Of a stretch of DNA of 64,000 nt, positions 29,521 to 39,310 are shown one piece after another. The first letter of the stretch is position 1. Every line of letters begins with the position of its first letter. Below the pieces are notes generated by a model, which did no database searches, was not told the origin of the DNA, and saw only the letters and a list, made by a program, of their open reading frames with translations. The position numbers and the translations under genes were made by a program. The DNA is from Taudactylus pleione (lineage: Eukaryota > Chordata > Amphibia > Anura > Myobatrachidae), in contig JAUIMM010000178.1 of assembly GCA_031769625.1 (NCBI GenBank), positions 26,035,501-26,099,500 of the forward strand, given 5' to 3'.

Positions 29521-30905
29521 TAACAGACAGACGCACGCTTGTCGCTGCTGTTTTAAGGATGCAGGTGCGGCTACAGCCCACACATTTCACAAAGACAGAA
29601 AAAAAAAATAAGAATTTTTTTATTGTTTGTGGAGCGCACTTTGAGGGTTACACTACCCTTTAACAGACAGACGCACGCTTGTTGCTGCTGCTTTAAGGAT
29701 GCAGGTGCGGCTACAGCCCACACATTTCACAAAGACAGAAAAAAAAGAAGAATTTTTTTATTGTTTGTGGAGCGCACTTTGAGGGTTACACTACCCTTTA
29801 ACAGACAGACGCACGCTTGTCGCTGCTGCTTTAAGGATGCAGGTGCGGCTACAGCCCACACATTTCACAAAGACAGAAAAAAAAATAAGAATTTTTTAAT
29901 TGTTTGTGGAGTGCACTTTGAGGGTTACACCACCCTTTAACAGACAGACGCACGCTTGTCGCTGCTGCTTTGAGGACAGTATCATATGCAGTGACAGTAG
30001 ACTTGTCAGAAATTGTTGGCACGTCCTTCAGTCCGGACCAGATGTCCAAACCGGCCCTTGACTTATGACACAGGCGCACGCTTGGCGCTGCTACTGTGTT
30101 GCTGCACGTGCGGCTACATCGCACTCAAATCACAAACACATAAAAAAAATATTTTTTATTTTTTGGAGCACTTTGAGGGTTACACCACCCTTTAACAGAC
30201 AGACGCACGCTTGTCGCTGCTGCTTTGAGGATGCAAGTGCGGCTACAGCCCACACAATTCACAAAGACAGAAAAAAAAAGAAGAATATTTTTATTGTTTG
30301 TGGAGCGCACTTTGAGGGTTACACTACCCTTTAACAGACAGACGCACGCTTGTCGCTGCTGCTTTAAGGATGCAGGTGCGGCTACAGCCCACACATTTCA
30401 CAAAGACAGAAAAAAAATAAGAATTTTTTAATTGTTTGTGGAGCGCACTTTGAGGGTTACACCACCCTTTAACACACAGACGCACGCTTGTCGCTGCTGC
30501 TTTGAGGACAGTATCATATGCAGTGACAGTAGACTTGTCAGAAATTGTTGGCACGTCCTTCAGTCCGGACCAGATGTCCAAACCGGCCCTTGACTTATGA
30601 CACAGGCGCACGCTTGGCGCTGCTACTGTGTTGCTGCACGTGCGGCTACATCGCACTCAAGTCACAAACATATAAAAAAAATATTTTTTATTTTTTGGAG
30701 CACTTTGAGGGTTACACCACCCTTTAACAGACAGACGCACGCTTGTCGCTGCTGCTTTAAGGATGCAGGTGCGGCTACAGCCCACACATTTCACAAAGAC
30801 AGAAAAAAAAATAAGAATTTTTTAATTGTTTGTGGAGCGCACTTTGAGGGTTACACCACCCTTTAACAGACAGACGCACGCTTGTCGCTGCTGCTTTGAG
30901 GATGC
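29521..30905. repeat. Rearranged tandem array with captured transposase pieces (copy C)
   Basis: Variant units of about 130 bp (cagacagacgcacgcttgtcg, gatgcaggtgcggctacagc, ggagcgcactttgaggg). Two 80-bp pieces of transposase sequence, at 29971-30050 and 30503-30582, match 16782-16855 of copy B and sit inside the array. They define a higher-order repeat of 532 bp. The E-box position reads CAGGTG, CAAGTG or CACGTG but keeps CANNTG. Confidence 0.8.
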
Positions 30906-31237
30906 AGGTGGAATCTAGACGGGATTTGGAACCGGGGACACAGTACCTCCATCAGTTGTCTAAATCCCACTGCACTAATGGCGGATACCGGACCCACGTC
31001 TAACACCAACATAGCAGTCAAGGCCTCAGTTATACATTTTGCTTCAGGATGACTGCTGTCGTACTTCATCCTCATCGCTAGGGACTGTTGGAGGGTCAAT
31101 TGTTTAGTAAAAGTGGTGGTGTTCCTACTTCCTCTCTGGGATGATGAACAACTCCCAGCAGCAGCAACAGCACTAGGAGGAAGTGGTTCTTGATCTTTCC
31201 CTATTTTATTTTTATCAGAGAAAGTTTGGTCCTCCAT
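30906..31237 (-). pseudogene. hAT transposase N-terminal fragment, BED finger deleted (copy C)
   Basis: Starts with the family ATG and MEDQTFSDKNK, then after about 22 residues jumps in frame to the Ala/Ser linker (residue ~381 of copy B) and runs to about residue 467 (RFQIPSRFH) before meeting the array. The BED finger and catalytic core are missing. It cannot encode a working transposase. Confidence 0.8.
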
Positions 31238-31249
31238 TTATGTTATATT

Positions 31250-31930
31250 GATATATACGTGCGGCTAAAGCGCACACAAACACAGAAAATATTTTTTTAT
31301 TTTTGCTGGAGAGTAGTGCACTTTGTGGGTTACACCACCCTTTAAGAAATGAGCCAGCCGGCTCTTTACTTATGGGACACAGGCGCACGCTTGGCGCTGC
31401 TCCTTTGTTGATGCACGTGCAGCCACAGTGCACACAAGTCACAAACACAGAAAATATATATTTTTTTGGTTTGGACTGGAGTGTACTTTGGGGGTTACAG
31501 CACCCTTTAACGGTCAAGCCAGCTGGCCCTTTACTTATGACACAGGCGCACGCTTGGCACTACTTTGTTGATGCACGTGCGGCTACTGCGCACACAATTC
31601 ACAAACACAGAAAATAATTTTTTTTTTGGTTTGGACTGGAGTGTACTTTGGGGGTTACAGCACCCTTTAACGGTCAAGCCAGCCGGCCCTTTACTTATGA
31701 CACAGGCGCACGCTTGGCACTACTTTGTTGATGCACGTGCGGCTACTGCGCACACAATTCACAAACACAGAAAATATATATTTTTTTGGTTTGGAGTGTA
31801 CTTTGGGGGTTACAGCACCCTTTAACGGTCAAGCCAGCCGGCCCTTTACTTATGACACGGACGCACGCTTGGCACTACTTTGTTGATGCACGTGCGGCTA
31901 CTGCGCACACAATTCACAAACACAGAAAAA
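31250..31930. repeat. Tandem ~160-bp array, four units (copy C)
   Basis: Standard units with tgatgcacgtg near 31408, 31569, 31729 and 31886, the same family as in copies A and B, next to the promoter end. Confidence 0.92.
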
Positions 31931-32300
31931 ATATAATTTTTTTAGCACTTGGGGGGAGCACCCCTGATGGACAGAGCACCCCCTGGACAACACTACAGCA
32001 CCCCTTTAGGACTGGGACACTGCACAGGACTTTGGAGTGGACACAGCCCCTATGGAGAACTGACTGCACAACACCGTCCAGCCAGCCCCTATGGACTTTG
32101 AAGTAGTGGACACAGCCCCTATTAACAACAGCAGCACAGCACAACACAGCCAGCCCCTATGGACTTTGAAGTAGTGGACAACAGCAGCACAGCGCAGCAC
32201 AGCACAGCACAACACTACTCTGCACTACACTACACTACACTACACAGCCCAGCCAGCCCTAACTCCAACCCTCCCTCTTCACTGTCCACAGCCGAGTGAG

Positions 32301-32340
32301 AAAATGGCGCCGACGCGGGTACCTTATATAGGATCCAAAA
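32301..32340 (-). promoter_or_regulatory. hAT copy C promoter: TATA box and YY1-like site
   Basis: aaaatggcgcc at 32301-32311 and cttatata at 32333-32340, read on the minus strand as TATA then YY1-like site, as in copies A and B. Confidence 0.5.
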
Positions 32341-33002
32341 CCCGCGAGACCCGGAAGGCGGGATGATGACGTTTTGCCTCAATTTCAGATCCGAGTCAGG
32401 CGGGAAAAGTCGAGCCTGACTCGGATCGGCCTTGGATCGGCGGGGCTCGGGGGGGTTCGGATTTCCGAAATCCGAACCCGCTCACCCCTAATTCAGAGCC
32501 GCTCACAAGCGCTGTGCGCTCGCAAATGGCCTGATGTTAAGGCAATGCACATGCGCCGCATGCGGCGTGCGCGAGCCCCACCAAACGACTGAAGTTCAGT
32601 TGCTACGGGGCTCGCAACAAGACGGGTGGCTGTCAATGGTTAGTGACAGCGCATCCCGTTTTGTGGGCAGGTAGGGGGGGTGGTTGGATAAACACAGGTG
32701 TTCCCTTAGGAACGCCTGGCATTTGTAGGGAGGTCTTACTGACATCACTACTGATGTCAGTAGTGGACTTCCTGCTCTAATAGAGCAGGAAGTCCACTCT
32801 GCTTTGCGGCAGCCTAGACCCTATCGTAGGGTCTCGTCGCAAGGTCGATGGTCGCGATTATCGTGATGATCTCCTGGCCACTCGCACAAGCTGTTGGTGG
32901 TCTCCCACAGCTGTGCGAGTGGCCGGAGATAAAAAAAAACAAAAACGCCCACAATCCCAGTGTGCGGGCGGCAGCAGCGAGCGGCTCTGAAGCAGGGCCA
33001 AT

Positions 33003-35110
33003 GTGTGCACACCTCACTGTGCACAACAGATAACGTAGTCCTTAGCATCCAATTGGATACTGAATATCTTACATTTTCTAAACTGTGGTACAAAAAATAC
33101 AGACTATGGATTCCATAAAAACATGTCATGGATACCTACAGTATGTACAATTTGTGATGAACTTGATTTTGATAATGATGTCAACAATCATTTATTTCAG
33201 ACCTATAATTTTACTATCATTCCCCTAAAGTAACTGTCTCTAGTTTCCTAGGAACATCCCTCTTTTTCAGTATTGATGAACTTCACAATAAAATTATTAT
33301 TTTTCTGCATGTAGGTGCACCCCGCCGCTGGACCCCCGCTCACTGCCTTGGGTGCATTGGAAATGCTAAAAACTGAAATTCAGCAAACATGGCATGATGA
33401 AGATTGTATTCTGCTGAGACAGTGGGCAGGATTCAGCCTTGGACATTGTGCTGATTCTGTCGCAGTTGTCCGATGGTCTCATTACTGTGCCTGCGCCAGA
33501 GCTGCAGAGTGTATGTGCTGCGATGCTACTGTGGCTCCGGTCACAGTGTGGGGGAAGTCGCAGCCGGATTGTGAAGCCATGGCCATTTCAGGGCAGCGAT
33601 GGGGAGGAGCCTCTAAAACGCAGGCGTATTACTGGCATTTTAGGGGTATGCTAAAGCCAGCGACTGCATCATCCGACGCAGATTCACTGGCCTCAGCAGC
33701 TTATTTGCAGTGGACATTTTGAGCAACCTAGGTTGCTCAGATGTTCGATCTTTGTCATGATGTTGCCGATGGTGATACAATGCTGCATCTTCGGACACAG
33801 GCAGCGGAACAGAAAAGCTGGAGGTGGGCGTCTCATTACAAAAGACACCACCATAATTACCATAACGTCTCTGCTCAGCTATGGTTGAAGACGCAGCACC
33901 AACACCACTTGCTACCACCTCTGCATCAGGGCCAGAATCCCATGTGAGGTGCTCTGATGTACCAGTTTAGTTGTTAACTATACATTCCACGCTTTTGCAT
34001 TTACTCCATGCAGATGATCATGTGGAGGGATTGCCCTACATTCATGATTGGGGTAATGTACAAGGCCTAAGAACTGCAGGTCAGGGATATGATTTCATAT
34101 TTCCCATAACAACTTATATTTCTCACTCACACAAGCTGCTCTGAGATCTGTCTGTCTGTCTCTCTCTGTAGACACCCACACAGTAGATCACGGAGCTCAC
34201 TCTCTTCTGGTAAACAACCATGTCAGTCACAAATTAATACACAAGATTCTGTTCTAATCCTGTCTATTCCTTCACAGGCAGATATATTTCATACATACAG
34301 TATGTAGCAGTGACTGTTAACAGGGAAAGGGAGAATTATATTTATTGTTTCATTTAAACCTTAGTTGATTGATGTATCTGTGACAGTGATAGACCTAACA
34401 AATATTATTTATGACCACATTTGTTTACTATAATTGTAAGGACTATGATGGTGCTATTGCTGAGAATCACATCATCATGCCCTCAGGCCAGCCAATTACA
34501 CTATGTATTGTGCAAGATGTGGGAGCAGACAAGTAAGGTGTGAGCTAGTCATTCCCAAGAAGTGCAGGTCCCTTATAAATTGCATTTCATTTATAACCAC
34601 AAATGACCTTAGTTTTGTACTAATACAACTACTTTGCAGTACAGATCTCCTCATTAACACTCCTTTGCTCGCCTCACTTGGGCTAACACCAGTGCTCGCG
34701 TCATATATGTGAGATACATGTATCTAATACTGAGATATTATTACACATATCTCTAATCATTTTTGGAAAGGGTGGAAAACAACATCAAATTAATTTTTAA
34801 GAGCATATATTTAGAAAATGACTCAAAATTAAAAAAAATCATTCAGATAAACTATAAAATGAACGAGATATAAACTTTCCATTTACTTTATCAGTCATGT
34901 ATCTCTCAGATCACACGCGACTAGCGGAGCGCTAAAGAGCATTGTAGGTGTACTGAGTGGGTGTATAATACTCTGTGTAAAAGCATAAATAAACACATAA
35001 AAGTCCCGCCTCCGAGACTCAGAACCAACCATTTCAATAAAATAAACTTTTTTAGTTTGTCGTCCAAACTTCATAAATCCCTTAAATTAACCATAAGAGT
35101 GAAGGAACAT
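33003..35110. other. Mostly unassigned; possible MITE at 33424-33934
   Basis: gggcaggattcagcc near 33425 and tctgcatcagggcc near 33915 resemble the inverted ends of the gattcaggccc MITE family, enclosing GC-rich sequence with a perfect palindrome gagcaacctaggttgctc at about 33721-33738. No clear target duplication. The rest is AT-rich with no supported gene. Confidence 0.35.
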
Positions 35111-35313
35111 AGGGGGCTAAATGTAATAGACTGCGAGCCAGCTCCGGTGCGGGAATACATGCCAGTATGCCCGTATTTTTAAAGCAGCAAGTATGTTAAA
35201 GGTTATACCAGCTTGGTTTAGCCTTTAACATGCTTGCTGCTTTAAATATATGGGCATACTGGCATGTATTCCCGCAGAGGCGCCAGCTCGCAGTCTATGA
35301 CATTTAGCCCTCT
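35111..35313. repeat. 203-bp near-perfect palindrome (foldback MITE)
   Basis: Arms of about 95 bp run from agggggctaaatgt to its complement acatttagccctct, meeting near 35210. They share the cgggaatacatgccagta, gcccgtat and aaagcagcaagtatgtt motifs with few mismatches. The ends suggest a foldback transposon. No convincing target duplication is visible. Confidence 0.85.
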
Positions 35314-36193
35314 GTCTTTATTATTTGGCACTTTACTTTAAAGTGCAACATGGAGCTGCAAAATGTGTACCATTAAAAGTATAGGATGCCACCTGTAGAC
35401 TTTGTGCTATTTCAAAATTCAAGTGCGGAATGGAAATAGCCTGCGCACCTTTTTGTCTCACTTCAAAACTCTCTAATTTCTGCATTACTCCACAAAACTA
35501 CGGATAACCTGTATGCCCTCAGACTGTGCAACTTCTGGCCATCCTCAAATGCTGCCATCTTGCTCCAAAACTACATGGATGTCGTCCAAAATCTAGACAA
35601 ATTTGTACAAATTAAGACGCACATTGGCTCCATTACACTGCTCATCAGACATTTAGCATTTTGTAAATAACCTCAGAACCTCAGACACAATTACATTTAT
35701 GCCCCACAACGCTAGGCTGTATATGTCACAATTTACAATCTTTTAAAATATGCAATGGGTACAACATACTGTATGTACTATATTAGAATTGTAAATAATA
35801 CACATGAGCTGTAATTCATGTTAGTTTTCAGGCATACAGATATTTGATGAGGATTCCTTTTTCTATTACTCATTTATTGGTCCAAATTGAGTGTAGAAAA
35901 AATAATCAAAGCTAATTTTGTTCTGGCTTTTTATTTATTACAGGGCAAGAGGGCAAGGTTGGACTTTTATTATGTCATTGTAAAGCTCATTGAAAGCACA
36001 ATGTGACTCATGATGGAGAGTCAGCACTACACCAGTGTGCATAGCATACCTTACAGTATATGATATTTCTCTACACATGCTCCGATCATGAATGCACCAA
36101 ACATGCGATTGCAGAACTGTTTTGCATGTTTCTTATAACCATAAAGGAGGAATGAGGGTGGAAGGGGCTTTCTCACATAGGCATGGTTCTGTA
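35314..36193. other. No recognised feature
   Basis: AT-rich DNA with short stop-bounded frames only. No repeat ends recognised. Confidence 0.4.
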
Positions 36194-36876
36194 AAGCTGG
36201 GTACAGGCCCGCCAAGAGCCGTGGCGGGCCCTGGTAACAGGGAGTGTGGCCTAATCGGGAAGGCGTGGCCACGCCCCCTAGCCGAGAAAAAAAGAAAAAG
36301 CTTTGCAGCGCTCTGAGCCCCCTCAGCCCGGCGCAAAGCCAGGGGGGGCGCGATCAGTGTGATCGCTCCCCCCCCACAGGCATAGGAGACTGCTGTGTGC
36401 TGCTGCTCAGCAGCCATGAGCAGTCTCCAACTGCAGCTCAGCACATGCTGTGTGCTGGGCTGCTGTGAGGGGGGGAGTGGCGCCGGACCCGGGCCCCCGC
36501 CTGGCCCCTCAGGAAGCCCGGGCCCGGGTAATCTGTACCCGCTCCCACCCCCTCTCGGCGCCCCTGCACACGTAAAGATTTTCTGTCCAAACATCCAACT
36601 AGTTGATTGGTTGGATTGAAAATCTGGTAAGGTATGAAAGCAAATGACAATTAGCAATTTGCTCCCACATGCCGGAAAATGGACAAAAACTGTTGTTTGA
36701 ACAAATTGTTTAGATCAAACATTTAACAAACTTGTCTGACGACCTTTTTCATCTTTTTGTCATTTAGGAGCAAATTGCTGATCATCAGTTACTCCCATAC
36801 GTTACCAGATTTTCATTCCAACCTATCAACTAGTTGGATGGTTGGATAGAAAATCTTTACGTGTGTCCCCAGCCTT
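36194..36876. mobile_element. Foldback MITE of the GCTGGGTACAC type with an insert
   Basis: Inverted arms of about 100 bp at 36568-36665 and 36766-36866 share cacacgtaaagattttct, ccaactagttgat and gcaatttgctcc with complementary partners. The outer ends aaagctgggta and ccccagcctta resemble the TTAA element at 51829. A GC-rich piece, 36204-36567, with ends caggcccgcc and ggcgcccctg interrupts the left arm; no target duplication of that insert is seen. Confidence 0.6.
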
Positions 36877-37255
36877 AGTGTGTGTTCATACAAATGCAGC
36901 TGATTCAGACCAGGTATAATGCATATATATGCCTGTCCGGGGTGTGTCTTTTGCACAATAAGGATGAAGAATTGTCATAAACTAGACAAATGTGATGGCA
37001 ATGTGGAGGCATATTTATCTTGAGATTATACTGCTCTGCATATCGGCAATAATACGCTCATCTTATTTTTTTACTAGTAATATACGACCAATGCAATCTG
37101 TGGGGTAAATATTGCAGAGGGCTGCAGAGGCGCTCTCTCTGCTGCTTTCTGAGGGTCTCTACAGCTGCACTGCTGCGTCTGTGACAGGAAGGCTGAGGCA
37201 GCCAGTGCAGCAGTTTCATGGGCGGCCTGGCAGGGCAAAAGTAATGGGTGGACCA

Positions 37256-37378
37256 GGCGGCTGTGGACATAAATTACATTTAAATTCATGTGTATTTGTG
37301 ATCTGACTAATGGTTGGCCCGGAGGTCCATTAGTCAGACAGCCAATCCGCCGGAATTTAAATGTAATTTATGTCAGCG
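37256..37378. repeat. Inverted repeat, ~23-bp perfect outer stem
   Basis: gacataaattacatttaaatt pairs with its complement ending at 37373, and ctgactaatgg pairs with ccattagtcag inside. GC flanks ccaggcggctg and cagcggccacc add to the foldback. Likely a small MITE. Confidence 0.6.
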
Positions 37379-38413
37379 GCCACCAAGTCAAGAACTGATT
37401 TAATTGCCTGCTCTTTAGTGGGAGGAGCTAGTTCATTCCCCTGCATTGTTGTTATAAGCAGTGCCACTCATAGCAATAACATGCAGACTGGCAGATTACA
37501 CCGCCGACGTACGCGATGACATCACGCTGCGCATGCGCACCCACTCTCTCTGTGTGTGTGGTGTGCTATGGCCAAGAGGAGGATCAATGGAGGAGCTGCC
37601 TCAGCTGCGCACCACAACGCCAGAAGGGGGACCCGCTGAACTGTGAGTGAGAGAGAAAGAGATAGCTGGCTGCCTGTCCCTGACGGAAGTGAGGGGGCCG
37701 GTTAGCTAACTGTAAGCTAAGGTATTATATCAATTGCATATAAACATAGTGTATAGCAAAATGTAAAACAGGGGTGCACTTTATTTTTATAGGTTGCATT
37801 TCAAAATACGAAACATTGTAAAGAGACATGTCAAGAGGAAATATTTGTAGGAGGGCGCAAATTTATGGTTTGCAGGGGGGCAACGAACACCCTAGAACCG
37901 GCCCTGTAAACGTCCATTTTGATACCAAGTCTACATCAGTCCCATTGTAAGTAATTCATAATATTCCTGTGGCCTGTGGGAAAATGATTGGGCCTCCTAC
38001 AAATGTGAAAGTGTTAGTAGCAGGGTCGACGCTACCATTATGCAGCTGTATAGGGGCCACCAGAAGGCGCTGCTGAATCAGCCTACCATAAACTTGAAGG
38101 ATGTCTCTGATCGAGACATTCTTCATCTATATCATGTTGCCATAAACTGCGGGTGTTAGCAGGTGCGGTCACTGCCCTCTGTCTGTCTAGCTAGTCACAT
38201 AGGCTGTGTTGCCCGTCACTCTTCACACATACAACCCGACATCGTACAGCACAGTTACTGTCCCCTGCTGTATCCTCCCCTTCCCTCCCAGGCAGGCACA
38301 GAGTAGCTCTGCCCCCTAGAAGAGACAGACTGAGACGAGTAGCTGGCCTGTGCTGGGATGAGAGCTGCAACTTCATACTGAAGAGTGACACACTGGTAAT
38401 AAGTACCAAGTGC
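37379..38413. other. Unassigned; one hAT-type end near 37891-37907
   Basis: ccctagaaccggccctg reads in reverse as cagggccggttctaggg, a typical hAT MITE end, but the matching left end was not found. No supported gene. Confidence 0.35.
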
Positions 38414-38582
38414 TATCTAGTCTATCTATCTCATATCTATCTATCATTTTTATATCTATTTATCTATCTAATCTATCATCTGTCTCATATCTATCATCTA
38501 TTTATCTCGTATCTATCATCTATCTATCTATCTATATATCTCATATCTATCTATCCATTCATCCATCCATCCATCTATCCAT
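38414..38582. repeat. (TCTA)n/(CATC)n microsatellite
   Basis: Interrupted TCTA tetranucleotide repeats with a short ATCC run at the end. Confidence 0.96.
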
Positions 38583-38779
38583 TGCTTAAAGTGGTCCTAG
38601 AGAAGTGGTGGAACTCCCTCCCCCCTCTGTGCTTATTGTAAAAAAAGAAAAAGGTGTGGTCTCAAAAGAAAGGGGCGTGGTCACACAATAGTATTCCCAA
38701 TTCAAATTACACCACACAGTAGCACAATCTTGATTCGCACTATACACATTACACCACATAGTAATGTCCCTTATTCATG

Positions 38780-39310
38780 TATGACACACAGCAGTGCCCC
38801 TTTTACAAAATGCCCACATTTTTGTCCCTTATACACAATGCCCACAGTAGTAGTGCTCCTTATACAATGCCCACAGCAGTAGTGCCCCTTATGCAAATGC
38901 AATGACCATTGTAGTGGTGCCCCTTATGCGGTGCCCCCAGTAGTGGTGCCTCTTATACAGTGCCCACAGTAGTGGTAGTGCCTCTTATACAGTGCCCCCA
39001 GTAGTAGTAGTGCCATTTATGCAGTGCCCCCAGTAGTGGTAGTGCCCCTTATGTAGTGCACCCAGTGGTAGTGCCCCTTATGCAGTGCCCCCAGTAGTGG
39101 TGCCCTTTATTCAGTGCCCCCAGTAGTAGCACCCTTTATTCAGTGCCCCCAGTAGTGGTGCCCTTTATGCAGATCCAACAGTAGTGGTGGTGCCTCTTAT
39201 GCAGTGCCGCCAGGAGTGGTGCCTCTTGTAGTAATGCCCCCAGTAGTAATGCCCCCTATAGTAGTGCCCCCTATAGTAATGCACCCAGTAGTAGTGCCCC
39301 CTATAGTGCC
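38780..39310. repeat. Minisatellite, cagtagtggtgccccttatg type
   Basis: Around 20 degenerate units of 24-30 bp combining agtgcccccagtagtggtg and ccccttatgc. Frames through it are low-complexity and not genes. Confidence 0.9.

Larger units (their letters stand above)
27447..32490 (-). mobile_element. hAT copy C, composite transposon with captured flank
   Basis: Outer ends TAGGGGTGTGC (27447) and GCTCACCCCTA (32490) are flanked by an exact duplication ATTCAGAG at 27439-27446 and 32491-32498. Inside are: a small hAT derivative 27447-27701; the 795-bp segment found also beside copy A; the old half-duplication GTTTCATT at 28489-28496; and a second hAT left end starting at 28497. No GTTTCATT follows the right end. 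The unit therefore transposed as one piece using the outermost left end and the far right end. Confidence 0.88.
27432..32999. mobile_element. Chain-of-hairpins MITE, copy 3, split by hAT copy C
   Basis: Left end ggccctgattcagag, right end ctctgaagcagggcc, flanked by AAT (27429-27431 and 33000-33002). hAT copy C entered 15 bp inside the left end. The MITE body is 32499-32999, in opposite orientation to copy 1. Stems include 32762-32778 with 32082-type pairing at 32782-32798 (17 bp perfect, loop aat), 32737-32747 with 32752-32762, and a long stem across 32867-32928. Stem order mirrors copies 1 and 2 though many stem sequences differ. Confidence 0.8.

Noticed and set aside
33315..33722. A 135-residue plus-strand frame
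   Set aside because: No recognisable domain, and it overlaps a probable MITE.
36133..36657. A 174-residue minus-strand frame
   Set aside because: GC-rich MITE insert with overlapping frames on both strands and no conserved motif.
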